Shown here: one piece after another, positions 13,501 through 24,653 of the stretch | How the letters are laid out: each line of letters begins with the position of its first letter | Position numbering within the stretch: position 1 is the first letter of the stretch | Assembly (NCBI GenBank): GCA_964036155.1 | Contig: OZ038422.1 | Coordinates: 67,851,201-67,915,200, forward strand | Length of the DNA: 64,000 nucleotides | Source of the DNA: Diploscapter coronatus | Taxonomy: Eukaryota > Nematoda > Chromadorea > Rhabditida > Rhabditidae | Direction: 5' to 3' | Program-made: the position numbers and the translations under genes | Notes under the pieces: generated by a model | Seen by the model: the letters and a program-made list of their open reading frames with translations, nothing else | What the model was told of the DNA's origin: nothing | Databases searched by the model: none

Positions 13501-16500
13501 AGCAACTCAATTCCTTCATTCTCAACACCTACGATATTCTCAAGTAAGAAAAATGGTTGCTTTGAATATTAGTTATTTATTTATTTGATTTTCAGAATAT
13601 TGTTCCCAAATCTTCCTGCCTCAATGTACGATGCAGTGGATTCACAAAAAACAGACAATGAAGGGTATGATTTTTCTGTCTGTGAATACTTTCCTCCCAT
13701 AATCCGAAAGAAGCAAGAATGGAAACATGTGTAGCTTTCGGTATAAGAATACTTACTTTTGGAAAGAAATTACTCATAGCCAATTTTTAACCATTTTTGT
13801 CCTTCAAAAAATCAAAACATATCGTTATCTTTTCAACGGGGATAAGAATACTTTTAAAATGTTATTTTTGAATTCTGCATAATCTTTCAAATTCCAGATA
13901 TCGTGCTGATGACAGTCTATGCTTGTCGCCAGTCTGTGAATTCCTCTATGAAGTGAGTATTTTTCCACTTCCAATGAAAGGTGATTTCAATTTAGTCCTA
14001 CTTCTTTCACTGTTCTCCAATTCTGTATACGATATATACCCTGGCTTTGGAACCAAATGATCTTCTCTATTGGAATCGACTAGTCTACCTCAACGCTCAT
14101 ACTGATGCTAAACTTTTAAATTATTTGGGAGTTTCCAGGTAAGAATTATTGTTCTTAATGAAGGAAGATGAGCTTTTTTATTTAGGGAATTGTGGCCTAT
14201 CGAAATCTCGAACGATGTTTCTGATTTAGAAAAGGCTTTTGTAAGTTGAACTAAAATATTTTTCGAATTCATGATTTCCTTTCCAGATCAGAAACAATGC
14301 CCGAGAACAATTCTATTTGCCCGCAATTCACAGCCTCCAACAAATGTCCACAGAGCATAATCCCGTCAGGAAACTCATTGCTTTGGAACAGACATTCACG
14401 CAAATACAAAGGGTCAGTAACGTTTTATTTATGAAAATTGAGAAGTCTTGCCAAAAATATCAAATGGAGTAAAATTGAAAACATTCGAAGACATGAAAAC
14501 AGAATCATCATTCTGAGGAAGAATTTTTAAAATTCATAAGTTTTGTGGAATTGGCAGTGAAAGATAACTCAGGTAGAAGTAGATGAAAATCGAGGAACGC
14601 ACCATGAAATGATAATTGAAATATCAGCAATCAAACACATATTGCAACACAATAAATTATGCGAGAAAGAATAAGTCGGAAAATTGCGTAGAACGGCAAC
14701 TTTGTGAGATAACTGTTAAAATGGAGATTCAATCAAATTTATTTTCTTTTTTGTCGTCCAGTATTTTTAATTAGGCCTTCTAGCTTCAATTGCTATTTCT
14801 ATCCAATCAAAATGGAATTACGAAATGATGGATACTATTTTAAATTCCGATAATTTACTGAACATACCAATGATGCATTTTTTCATCCTGAATCTCCATT
14901 TTATCAGGCAATTGATTAATTCTGTAGAGGTTATGCAGTGACGGGAATGTGTTCCTCCTTTTCCTTATTCTCACTGTGCAGCTCGTTGTCCTCAGTGATA
15001 TTCTGACTTTGCTGCGCCATTCGGCGTTTTTCCTCTTCATATTTCTGAAAATTGCATGCCATCAGGCTTGCCAGCAATGCAGAGATGAGCAATGCAACCA
15101 TAAACAATCAGTCCGCCCTACTCGGTCAAGCATTTCCCTCGAAATTTTACTTCCTCGTCTCTTTGCCTGTTTTCTGCTTACTTCATTTGAAATTCTTCTG
15201 GTACGTGCCCCCTGCCTGGCTGTGTTGTTGTTCGTGGTCTGCTTGTTTACGCCTTTGCCCTTACTCTCCCTTTCCTCCCTTCCGTACGCTGTCCCCTTTC
15301 CCTTTCCACTTCTTCGGACCCGCATTCGTCCTTTCTTCATGGAGAAAATAACGTCTAATCCAGTGGTCTGAGGATCGGGGAAATAAGAATTTTGATTGAG
15401 GACAGTGGTGAAAACAAAAGTCTGATTGCAATGGTGGAACTTTCGGCAGGATTTCCAGTAATTCAGAAATTTACCTGATATTTTGGGTGATGCCTGTAGG
15501 GTGAGCTCATCGTGATGGCATCTGACATGTCGTCATCGCGGAATGTCGGCTGGAATGTGCTGGAATTGGACACTGAAGATGTGGGGGCAGAAGTGCCGGA
15601 ACGACGAATTACTGTAAAATGAACATGGTTGTTTGATTTGATTAACAGACGAATTGAGCAACTCGGATCTGACGTAATGACGAAACGCTTTCCTAATATT
15701 CTCCTTTCGTTGTTTCGAAATATAGATTTCGTCATCGCATGATTTGCAAATTTCTATGAATTTTCTTACTTTTGGCAATATGTGCCCTGATTCGTTCGTC
15801 TTCCTCCTTGCTCATCGGACTCATTTTGTATCCCCTTCCATGATTGTCATCTTCATCTATCAGTGAGCGAAGCACACTCTTCCTTGCAACTGACCCGTTT
15901 ACATTCGATTCATTAGCCGTGAAGCATTCGCACTTCGTTTCCTTTTCTTCGCAATCCACTGCTCGACTTCGCTTTCGTCGTTTTTCAATGATTGGCTTAA
16001 ATCAGGAATGTTATAAAATGATAGAAATTCGTTCTTACTTTCTTGTTATTCTGGAGTCGTGCAGCACTGGAGAATGCACGAGGTCTTTGTTCGGCCAAAT
16101 CAGCCATTTCGTTAGAAGGGGAATGCCGAGCTGACAAAGCAATTCGTTCCTAAAATTTTGTATTAAAATTGAAGATGAATATTGGAAATATACTACGTTG
16201 CATTAATGCACATACACTCCTATTTTTGCATCTCCAGCGCATATGAGTGATCACCGAAAAATTCTAACCTGATAAGGTTATTGAGAACACTGAATAACCC
16301 TATTTTACACCCCACTTTTGAGGCTGCACCCTTTTGTAGAGCGCGCCCTGGCCAACTTGTGTTATTTTTCGGTGTTGCAAAAATACATTCGCGGAAATGG
16401 GGTCATCTTTAACATTCGGCTTTATTCATATAATTAGATAGTGGAAAAGCTGGACTTCATATTGAAAACTAATTCTGATGAGTCAGCAGAGAAATAGATT

Positions 16501-19500
16501 ACGCTCCAACTCTAACGCAACAATACAGTGCTCCTAAATGAATCTCCTCTAATTTTTATTTGTTTCTGTCTTCATTCTGCTATGCTGTCTGTTTTATTTT
16601 TCTCTTTCTCATTGATGCACTTGTCAAAATAAACTACGGTAAGATGGCGTATTTTGCCCATGAAGCAATTGCACTGCAGAACTGCAAAAAGTGACCGCAA
16701 AATAGGAGGGCAGAGCTGGTGCAAATGGTTAGAAGAGTGGAAGTGGAGAGGGAGAGGATGAAGTGTAAATATTCAAGGACAGAACAACAGGGCAAGGCAA
16801 CTGAACCCTCGCGACTCACAGTATCCTCGCAGAGCAAGGCTTCGGAATAGAAAACTAGAAAATTGCACAAATGCAGCAAAAACATAAACATGCACTATGC
16901 GAATGAGCAGAGAAAGACAGCCGATTGGGGAAGAATGGCAAAATAAGGACTGAGCGGATAATTCGCTGGCTCGAGAGACCCTAGAGATTTAGCGGGATGT
17001 AAGGATTTTTGAACAAAAAACGATAAAGGACCAATCAACACTCACCGTTGAATCTGTCTTCCTTGGTAATGGAATTGAGGCTCTTTGGTCGTTAGAAACA
17101 GAGACTGAGGCTGCTGACGGAATGCTCTGATTGGACATCGACATGGAGGTAGTGGATAGGTTCGAATCGAATAGGGAAGACGAAGAGTGAAAGGAGGACG
17201 GGAAGAGGCCTGGCAGTAGGGGGAAACTGCTCGAGAGGAAGGACGAAGGAGGCAGCAGAGGGAGGGAGAAAGGGGCTTGTGCAGATGGGGACATCGAAAG
17301 TGCAGCTAGACGGGCTGAGCTGTCGTCATAGATGCACTTCGTCGAGACAGAGGCGGGCGGGAGTAGCTGAAACACAAACAACTCCATCATAGAATTGATC
17401 CCATTGCACTTTTCCTTCGAGACATGCATGCACTTTCCCTCGCTTTCTACCCGCAAACAAGAGAGATATAATCACTGGTCAGTCAGTTATCTGTTCAGAA
17501 TAAGTGCATTCGTTTTATGTTTTCCTCCAACTTACTGCTGCATTCAATTCGGATATCTGATCGAATTGTTTGTAGCTACGGTGAGAATAGATGACCTTTT
17601 GTTATGATTTTGTAAGAACTACGCGCACGCTCGCTATTTCGTATCTTTGAAGTTTCGAAATATTCCATTGAGATTTAACGTAGACAAAAATGAACATATC
17701 ACGAATTTTTGAGTTTTGAAACATAACCAAAAATTCTTTTTTAGTTTTTCTTTCAGATGGAGCTAGAATACTGCTGAATCTCTTTAGAATTTATCGATAC
17801 GCTTTGACTAATTTTTATGAAATAATTATAAAAAAAATCTTACTGCTTGTGAGAAGACAAGCGATTGCAGTGTGTCTGGAGCCAGAGATGCTAACAGCAA
17901 CGACGAAATGTCAGTGGTCGGGTTGGAGAATGTGAACGGAACAGAGGGTAGAGAGCCTGATGATGGATTCATTGCTTGAAACTTGAAGATTTGAACGAAG
18001 ATTGGAGAATCCGTGTGTGCAAGATGGAATATGCGTATGAATAAGTTAGGCGAAGGATAGCTTGCTCAAGGCAGAGCAGGGAAACACAATTGGTGGTTGA
18101 GCCTGTAGTACTAGAGGGCTGTATGACTACGAGAATGTGAGGGAAGTCCGCGTGTATCTATCGCTCTATCTGTAGGTCTGTGAATGTGTCGGTTTCTGCA
18201 TGTCTTCCTCTCATTCTGCCCTTTTCGCCCCTCCCAATTCCCCTTTTGCACTATTAGCTGCTTTCCCTTGCTGACTGACTGCTGTGTTGTTTTCTCTTTC
18301 CATTTTCAACTTATTTTCCTCCTCTTCCCTTCGTTCGTTCATTCATTTTTCAGCACCCGTAAACAATCGCCCTCTCTTTTTGCCCTGCTTTCCCCAGGAA
18401 ATGGGGAATCTACGCGATTCCACTCTAACTCTCTTCTTGCCTGATTGCTACCAATCAGCTTCTTGCAAAACACTGCCACCCCTTGACGTCATATTTCATC
18501 ACTTCCTGGAACTGAACCAGCAAATTGAATTGGAATATGAAATAATGATGGCTGGTGATGGGTATTTGTTTTCCCCTCGCCACTCGCCACGTGCACCCCC
18601 CAGTCATGTTGCTATCCTCTTCCCTTCCCTCCCTGCCTAAAAGTACTTTTGCACTCTATTCGGACAGACCCCCTTCCACACTCCCACTGTTGTTCTGTTG
18701 TCTATGAGATTTTCGATGTGCGTCGCTCGATTTCCAACTTTCTTTGTGAAGTGAAATAAAAGTGCAATCGGCTGGTCAAAATATACCTAACTGACACACA
18801 AATGACAAAGCCAAGGGGAAAACGATGAATAAGCAACAGACTGTTTTCGTCGAATATGAAGAGCGATGGAATAAACGAAAAGCATCAATGAATGGAAAGA
18901 ATTGTTTATATGCAACAAAACACATATCGTCGATGAACGATCATTTGGGATAAAGTAAAAGAACGCGTTTCTTTGCTCCTTTTGAGCCTCAACATGCACA
19001 CAGACGCAATTGTTCATTTGGCGATTTTCCTCATTTTCTTCGTACCTTCAGCAAATCAACGAGATTGTCGCCATGAAAACTTTCTAATTATTGTCTTCTG
19101 TCGATATTGGTAAAAATTACTTGACTAATTAGAGATAATTAGCCCAAAATTGAGAAAAAAGACGAGAAAACAAAAGTCGCCAAATCGAGGGAAATACATG
19201 GTTCACAAAAGGGAAAGAAAGAAACGTACCCCTTTTACTTTAGTCTAAGTTATCGTTCATCGACAATAAAGCTTTTTTCTGCTTTATTATCTCGTTATGA
19301 GTATTGTGTATTCTCAACGAGAGAACGATAATACGTGTAGAAAATAATAAGAATTGCGTATGAAAAACAGAGTATTAAACTTTTAATTTTAATACTAAAT
19401 TCGAAGATCATACTATAATTACAAAATTCTTTCGTGAGATTATCATTTAGGATTGAAAATAGTGCTTCAAATATATTACAATTAGTTTTTAAAATAGGAA

Positions 19501-20063
19501 AATTAAGCAACGACGGAATTAATATTCCAATCAACATACAGTGACGATTAAAAGTATAGGACCAAATATAACATTGCTGCTTTTTGGTTTATCTGTTTGT
19601 AGTCAAACGACTTAATCTGGATTTTGCTTTTACATATGTGAGTACACATACGGTACATGAAAATTCAATGGTTGACCCCGGTCCGTTTCCATATGAGGTG
19701 TAAGCATGCAACCAAAATTCATGCTTGGCTCTATTCTTTTGATTGCCACTGTACATTAATTTTACATCTAATTTAACATATTCAGTGCCTTCGAAGCTTC
19801 ACAGAGTCAGGCCAAGAACGAGTTCTGAATTGCGATGATTTATTACCTGCATTCCTGTAAGATATAGTGGCAAATTTAGTGTTTATGAAATTTGAAAATT
19901 AAGATACGTGGTAATTCGCGCTCGATTGCGAAGATTGGGTGCAGAAATCACATATCTGGATGAATTCACTCGGGGATATCGAGGCCTGGGCCAGGCTGAC
20001 ATGATGTTCACATTGCTGCACTCTTGCTATGTGCAGATTTGCAGGGAGAAAAGTCTTGTATAG
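1530..20063 (+). CDS. ALS2: Alsin (ALS2) orthologue, guanine-nucleotide exchange factor: RCC1, DH/PH, MORN and VPS9 domains
   Basis: Exons: 1530-1631, 1681-1802, 2045-2230, 2650-2870, 2921-3001, 3127-3253, 3299-3395, 3440-3511, 3547-3693, 4151-4307, 4464-4548, 4596-4760, 4920-4985, 5156-5288, 10258-10362, 10664-10748, 10793-10881, 10963-11085, 11351-11514, 11562-11627, 11675-11806, 11847-11992, 12035-12144, 12544-12636, 12683-12819, 12980-13141, 13185-13275, 13386-13543, 13596-13664, 13898-13952, 13996-14138, 14186-14240, 14287-14412, 19786-19856, 19904-20063; about 1366 residues (human alsin is somewhat longer). RCC1-type blades come first (LWSFGKNQSGQLGHGD, VAGKRHCLALVE), then a DH-like helical part (about 385-620), a PH-like part with KILLFNDVAVF, MORN motifs (YDGEWVNGRIEG, DGSVFTGIFAKG, GDIYEGY), and a VPS9 domain that ends in two exons after a 5.4-kb intron (DDLLPAFLYVVIRARLRRLGAE). 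Alsin is known as a Rab5 GEF on endosomes. The start follows a TTTCAG by 22 bases; an extra 5' exon cannot be excluded. AATAAA lies at 20324-20329. Confidence 0.9.
6001..7174 (-). CDS. Secreted proline-rich protein with a C-terminal Cys-rich domain, nested in alsin intron 14
   Basis: Four exons, complement of 7108-7174, 6647-6978, 6377-6526 and 6001-6102, all in phase, encode 216 residues. The first 18 or so residues are a clear signal peptide (MLLFTLISLASLSYLCNAQF). Residues about 30-130 are rich in Pro, Arg and Gln (PRPPPIQFP, PIQPYPPRLPRP). The last third has nine cysteines, with CSVSTC, then CTEA, MDCLGNKGYPIGM and CTVCCDC, and ends KTFGYRNYRP. I do not recognise the family; the compact Cys pattern suggests a disulfide-bonded secreted domain. 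The gene sits wholly inside a 4,969-base alsin intron on the opposite strand. The first donor (AAC, then GTACGT) and the other junctions are good consensus sites. An extracellular or cuticle-associated role would be inference only. Confidence 0.8.
7175..10257. other. Remainder of alsin intron 14, no gene recognised
   Basis: This stretch lies upstream of the nested secreted gene and ends at the TTTCAG in front of the alsin exon at 10258. It is AT-rich with homopolymer runs (for example near 9625 and 9728). A hydrophobic plus-strand ORF (8674-8931) occurs here but lacks a convincing start, splice or homology signal. Part of the first few hundred bases should be the promoter of the nested gene. 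Nothing else could be supported. Confidence 0.4.
14931..17972 (-). CDS. Ser-rich putative nuclear protein with a basic motif, nested in alsin intron 33
   Basis: Six exons, complement of 17844-17972, 17046-17366, 16039-16149, 15770-15995, 15475-15611 and 14931-15044, all in phase, encode 345 residues. The N-terminal half is Ser/Pro/Leu-rich and probably disordered. The middle has a dense basic run (KKPIIEKRRKRSR, about residues 185-197) that looks like a nuclear localisation signal; the first half of it resembles the basic part of Hairy-type bHLH factors, but no helix-loop-helix follows. Then come a Cys-Glu-rich patch, KMSPMSKEEDERIRAHIAK, another Ser-rich piece, and a charged C-terminus starting KYEEEKRRMAQQ. 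Exon 4 uses a TTTAAG acceptor. A possible AATAAA is at the complement of 14738-14743. The gene is enclosed in a 5,373-base alsin intron, opposite strand. No family is recognised; nuclear function is inferred only from composition. Confidence 0.7.
17973..19538. other. Part of alsin intron 33 upstream of the nested gene
   Basis: This is non-coding as far as I can see. The part at about 18180-18640 is strongly pyrimidine-rich on the plus strand, which creates open but low-complexity frames on that strand. The segment next to 17972 should contain the nested gene's promoter. No RNA gene was recognised. Confidence 0.4.
19539..19751. mobile_element. Tc1-like miniature inverted-repeat element, 213 bp
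   Basis: The left end CAGTGACGATTAAAAGTATA and the complement of the right end (CAGTGGCAATCAAAAGAATA) form imperfect inverted repeats of about 28 bp. Both begin with CAGTG and are flanked by TA (19537-19538 and 19752-19753), the target-site rule of the Tc1/mariner superfamily. There is no coding capacity, so it is a non-autonomous copy. It sits 34 bases before the alsin exon at 19786. Confidence 0.75.
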
Positions 20064-21061
20064 GTTCCAAATCTAGCCATGCACATATGAATGGAAATCT
20101 AAAAAGTTATGATATCGTTGATAGAAGAAAGGACCGTATCATAAAATTCATCTTTCATTGTCATGCTCCATTCAATGATGTCACAAGATTTCAAGATTGC
20201 CCATATCAACTGTATTATACACGCATATCTTCTAAAGTACAGTAGACTTTATATAATTATATTAGAGTTTTATTGATGGAAAAGTTTTATGATGAAAGTA
20301 GATTTATGGAATCTCGTGACGAAATAAAATAATCTGATGAAAGAAAAGAAACTACGACGGTAAAATTCACGCCTGAATGGTCATAACATAATTGTGTGAA
20401 TGACAATTAGAGGATTGAGATTTGGAATGATAATCATCAGAATCGGACAAAGGCAATGGATTATGGAGGGATAAGGGTGCAGACAGTCAGGCTGACGACA
20501 ATGTTCCAGTCGGACGGTCGAATCCAATCGATGTCTCCAATCCTTCCCCTCTCCTCCCTTCATCTCTTCCGTCCATCCATATCTCTATCCTTCCCTTATC
20601 ATTCCCATTTCATCTGCTTCATTCCATCTATCGATTTTCGCCTTCCCTCCCCGTTTCCTTTTGTTTCGATTTCTCGTCTTCCTGATCGATCCGATTCACG
20701 AGATTTTCAAACTGTTCACCGTCATTCTGCCAGTATAAAAATAGCAACGAGTTTATTCTCGGATATCTTTATTCAAGATAATAATGGAAGTAATCATCAC
20801 ATGCATGACGCAATAACTCCAACCCGTTTTTCCATGCACTGATCGCCAAAAAGTTTCCTATATCCTCTGGCAATTTCACTGTCATTTTCATTTTGCATCC
20901 AGTTTTCCTCCCTTCGATTATTCAATTCCCAATCATATCGTTCAGATCTCTGGATATGTCAGTGTTATGTTTGCTTTACTCCTCATTCCGGATTTATCTC
21001 GTTCCCCGCACTTTCCATTTCCCTTTCAGGCTCTGCGCCTCATCAGCCTCAATCATCAGCG
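20064..21061. other. Spacer between alsin and the Cys-rich gene
   Basis: It holds the probable alsin poly(A) signal AATAAA at 20324-20329. The stretch 20520-21060 is strongly pyrimidine-rich on the plus strand and is probably the promoter region of the following gene. A TTTCAG ends at 21029, upstream of the next ATG, and could be a trans-splice acceptor. No other gene was recognised. Confidence 0.45.
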
Positions 21062-24000
21062 ATGCGATTTCTCCTTCCTCTATTTCTATTCCTTCGGTTA
21101 TCAATTTGCTACGATGAACTCTATGTGATGATCGATGAAATTAGTGTTTATAATTGTAGAGGAGGTAAGATAACAAATTGATCTCCTAGCTCTGCCATAG
21201 CCCGTGATTATTTGATAATTTTTTGTTTATCCATATTTGGTCAATCTAACACTGCGATGGATGTATTCGCTTGGATAAACTTTAAGATGCAAAAAGAGTT
21301 GCCAAATTTCGAGTTGAATTTATAGTTTATAACTAAATTAGTATAAATATGATATTAGGTTGATGCATTCCTGTTTTCCGTTTTTGATATGTGTACTTTG
21401 CTCCCTCCCCTCTGCGGCCGACCGCGACAAAAACCACTGTGCTCTATAATATAAACAGCTTGCCCCTCCCTCTTATCAGTCGCAGTGCCGCAACCAGCTA
21501 GTGAGCAGTCTGGTTCCCACAATGCCCCATCGATTCCACCCAAACAGTGTCCACATACGCAACGTAATGTTATTTCTCTTCCTCTCTGGCACCAATCCAC
21601 CCGAGACCCACCGTCAACTGGCCCGAGTATATCCCCAGGAAGTCCCCTCCGAGCACACAGTACGCAATTGGTTCAAACGATTCGAGGCCCACAACTACAA
21701 TCTCGAAGACGAGGAGAGGTCGCAACCTGCACGAGTGATGGATTTGGATTTGCTGCGCAGCACAGTCGAAGGGGATCCATTCGCTACTACGCGAGAAATA
21801 GCGCAGACTCTCGGAGTAGACCGGCAACTGTCGTTCGAGGACTGAAGAAGCTCGGCAAGGTACGAAAGTTGGGCCGTTGGATTCCCCACGTCTTGAGCGA
21901 CAAGAACAAGAATTGTCGAGTTGACACAGCAATGAGTCTTCTTACATACGAAAGGACGACGGCCTGGCTGGACAATCTCATAACGGGAGATGAGAAATAG
22001 ATCGTCTACCATCACGTTGTGAGACGTGCCCAGTGGGTGGACAAGGAGGATCAGCCGGAACCCGTCGCCAAAGACGAAACGCACCAGAAGAAGGTGATGC
22101 TATCCGTATGGTGGGGCGTCCAAGGCCCCATCTACTGGGAGCTGCTACCCGAGGGTACGACGATCACGGGTGATGTCTACGCTCGCCAGCTGAGAGACTT
22201 GAAGGCTCACGTCCAATCCACTCCCTGGCTACGAGGTCGTCTTCACTTTCTCCACGACAACGCCCGCCCTCATGTGTGTAAACAAGTGAAAAAGGAGCTG
22301 ACAACGTTCGGATGGCACATTGTACCCCATGCCCCCTACTCGCCCGACATGGCACCTAGCGACTACTGGCTTTTCTCGGACATGCAGCGAGTCCTTGGCG
22401 AGACACACTTCAAGAACCGCGCGGAGGTCGACGCATGGTTGAAGACCTACTTCGCCTCCAAGCAGCCCGCTTGGTACGGCGAGGGAATCCGTAAGCTGCC
22501 CATTCGCTGGCAGAAGACTGTGGACAGCGATGGAGAATATTTCATCTAATATCCTTGTTAGCCAATAAAGTTATGTTCTGTTGAACTGTTTCGCACAAAT
22601 CGGAAAACAGGAATGCATCAACCTAATATATGATAAGACTTTCTGATCAAACAAATACATTTTTATTGCTTTTTTCTAAAAATATGATTTAGTGAGGAAT
22701 GAAATCAAAATTACTGAAGAAGACGTTCTTCTAGAAGACGAAAATGGAAATAAAGTAAGTTTTACTTATCTAAACTTCTTTTGTTGCATATTTATTTTTA
22801 GGCCTATTATATCAAAGCTCCAGGAAATTACACGTTAAATCTGAAGAAGATAAAAGTTGTAAAAGATTTCGGCTACTTGGCAGGAGAAATCGGAATTACT
22901 CTGCAAGTGCCAATCATCGAAGGCCCGGCTGGTAAGAGTAATCAATTTCGACAATCTGATGGTGCGAACAATTAGGCATGCGATTCGATTTGCCCTACAC
23001 AATTGTGCCCGAGACCGGTCTGCTCTCGCAGCAATGCGATGCACACAGCGGGGTCGTCGAGAGGAATGGAAGACAATATTGGTGAGTCTTTTTTTGTGAC
23101 TTTTTACCAAACGAAACAATGAAAATATTTGGAAAAAAACTGCATGAAATTATAGCATCCCTTCTAGGGTAGTAAGTTAGTAGGATTATCCTTCATTAGA
23201 ATTAGATATTTCACGAAACACGATATCATGCACTTCCCTACTTTTAAACCAGTAATTATTGTGGATATTGCATAAGTTTATATGAAACATTTAGTCGGTA
23301 CTGTGATTTATGCCGAACAGCCGAACAAGTTGTTAGCGATCTAAATTCTGGAGATTTCGTCGTGAGTTTTGAGACTATCCATATTGTGAAATTATGAAAT
23401 TTTTGTTAGTTCCTACCAAACTCAACAAAGGACTACGCGAGTAAGCATGCAGAATGCGGACGAATTGCCGCAGACGAATATGATTTGAAGGTATGCATTT
23501 ATTCTTACTTGATTTTTCTTTACAAATTGATATTTCTCCAGAAGACAGTCTCTCTGCCAAGCCGATCAACTCTCGAATCTCTGATTCGAAACAAAGTGCA
23601 GGGAGTGGACGAAGAGATCGAGAAGAGGCTCAACAAAGGAGTTAGTGCGTGAATGAGTGAATTGTGAATAGTGCAACCTGACAAATATTGTTAGTCGGAA
23701 ATTATCATTGATGAAGACATGATGAAGCTTCATATTCTTTTTTGATCCAATGTGGATATTATGCAGCAGGTCATAGAATAGGCTGTTTCTATTTGACGGC
23801 GATTTTTGTAAAATGATGCAGTATGTTTATTGAAAATTTGAGAAATACTCCTTAAAATGGTAATTGCCCATAAAATACTATACTCTTTCATCAAATTTTC
23901 CGGCTCACAATATTTGTTGGCTCAGAAATATCTTCAAATAATTGATTTTGGTAGCCTGTAAAAAATTTAGAGAGGACGGTTCCAAGTTTTCCTAAATCTG

Positions 24001-24653
24001 ATTAGTGCCGCTAAACCGTCTCTGTCACAAGCGAGGTGGATGCAATCCAGCAAAGACGTAAGATCGACCTTTATTTAGGACTTGCAGCAAATCTTATGAC
24101 CGAGAATAATAATTTCAGTGTGAATGTTGCATCCCCGGTCGGTGTGATCCTTCCTATGCGTATTGCCCTCTGGAGGAATGCAAAAGCGGATGGGCTTTGC
24201 AATGTCTTCATAACACTGCCAAAATTGTTGCCTGCTACACCGTTGAATTCAATTACCGGTACTCCTTTTAAAAATGCTATGAAATTAGAAAATGAAACTT
24301 ACAGAATAACGACAAATTTTGCCGAAGTCATTCAATTTATGCGACAAAATGGCTATCCGATGCATTCACTCTCATCATCCTCGTCATTATATCCGACGTA
24401 ATTGCTACATTAAAAGCTTTATCTATCGATTTAAACTGTTTATAGGCCTCGACCCCTGCAGTCACAATTTCAAGAACGACAACAATATCGTCCAATTCCA
24501 ACCGAGCAATCAATTCCTTCTAGTCAACCAGACAAGCCTCTGAATGAACGGTGTGTGGATGTAATGCCACAAAGACTGACACATTTACGGAGATATTGCA
24601 CCATATTTTGGAATGCAAAACTCTGCTGCTCACATTGCGAGGGCGTTTGCTAG
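21062..24653 (+). CDS. Secreted cysteine-rich protein of unknown family
   Basis: Ten exons: 21062-21164, 22693-22754, 22802-22931, 22976-23081, 23295-23361, 23410-23490, 23542-23640, 24119-24258, 24305-24397, 24446-24653; phases agree and give about 362 residues. A strong signal peptide opens the protein (MRFLLPLFLFLRLSICYD). A central region contains QYCRYCDLC, followed by a charged helix. A Cys cluster reads CECCIPGRCDPSYAYCPLEE and continues through CKSGWALQC. A Ser/Pro/Gln-rich linker and a final Cys block (NAKLCCSHCEGVC) close it. I do not recognise the family; the even, Cys-dense layout argues for an extracellular disulfide-bonded protein. Exon 7 could instead read on to a stop at 23650, giving a shorter form. 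Intron 1 (1.5 kb) contains a whole mariner element. The exon 7 to 8 join over 23641-24118 is the least certain. Confidence 0.7.
21355..22626 (+). mobile_element. mariner-family DNA transposon, 1272 bp, with perfect 26-bp terminal inverted repeats
   Basis: The two ends are identical inverted copies of 26 bases (21355-21380 and 22601-22626), beginning TTAGGTTGATGCATTCC. Each is flanked by TA (21353-21354 and 22627-22628), the duplicated target of Tc1/mariner elements. The length is standard for mariner. It lies inside intron 1 of the Cys-rich secreted gene, in the same orientation, and is markedly more GC-rich than the surrounding intron, as expected for a recent arrival. An AATAAA (22564-22569) follows the transposase frame. 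Confidence 0.95.
21522..22549 (+). pseudogene. mariner transposase, disrupted
   Basis: The frame opens with MPHRFHPNSVHIRNVMLF and a helix-turn-helix DNA-binding half, and ends in the DDE-type catalytic half. Seen motifs are ITGDE, HDNARPH and YSPDMAPSDY; the spacing between the second and third Asp is 34 residues, the D,D34D hallmark of mariner. Two lesions are visible: a one-base deletion near 21825 shifts the frame after GVDRQ, and an in-frame TAG at 21998-22000 follows GDEK, at a place where the family usually has Trp. This copy should not make a full-length enzyme, although its intact ends could still be moved by a related transposase. Few lesions and perfect terminal repeats suggest it is young. 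Confidence 0.9.

Noticed and set aside
15062..15340. Long basic minus-strand ORF and its plus-strand counterpart at 14949-15371
   Set aside because: They are shadows over the intron between exons 5 and 6 of the nested Ser-rich gene and overlap exon 6 in another frame.
16634..16891. Minus-strand ORF with a hydrophobic N-terminus between exons 2 and 3 of the nested Ser-rich gene
   Set aside because: Lies in an intron on the same strand; neither a separate promoter nor splice signals fit, and exons 2 and 3 join in phase without it.
18184..18640. Overlapping plus-strand ORFs rich in Phe, Ser and Leu
   Set aside because: They arise from a pyrimidine-rich stretch upstream of the nested gene and have no gene-like structure.
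24032..24057. Possible mini-exon CGAGGTGGATGCAATCCAGC region in the Cys-rich gene
   Set aside because: Using it forces the next exon into a frame that loses the Cys cluster and meets a stop after the following junction.
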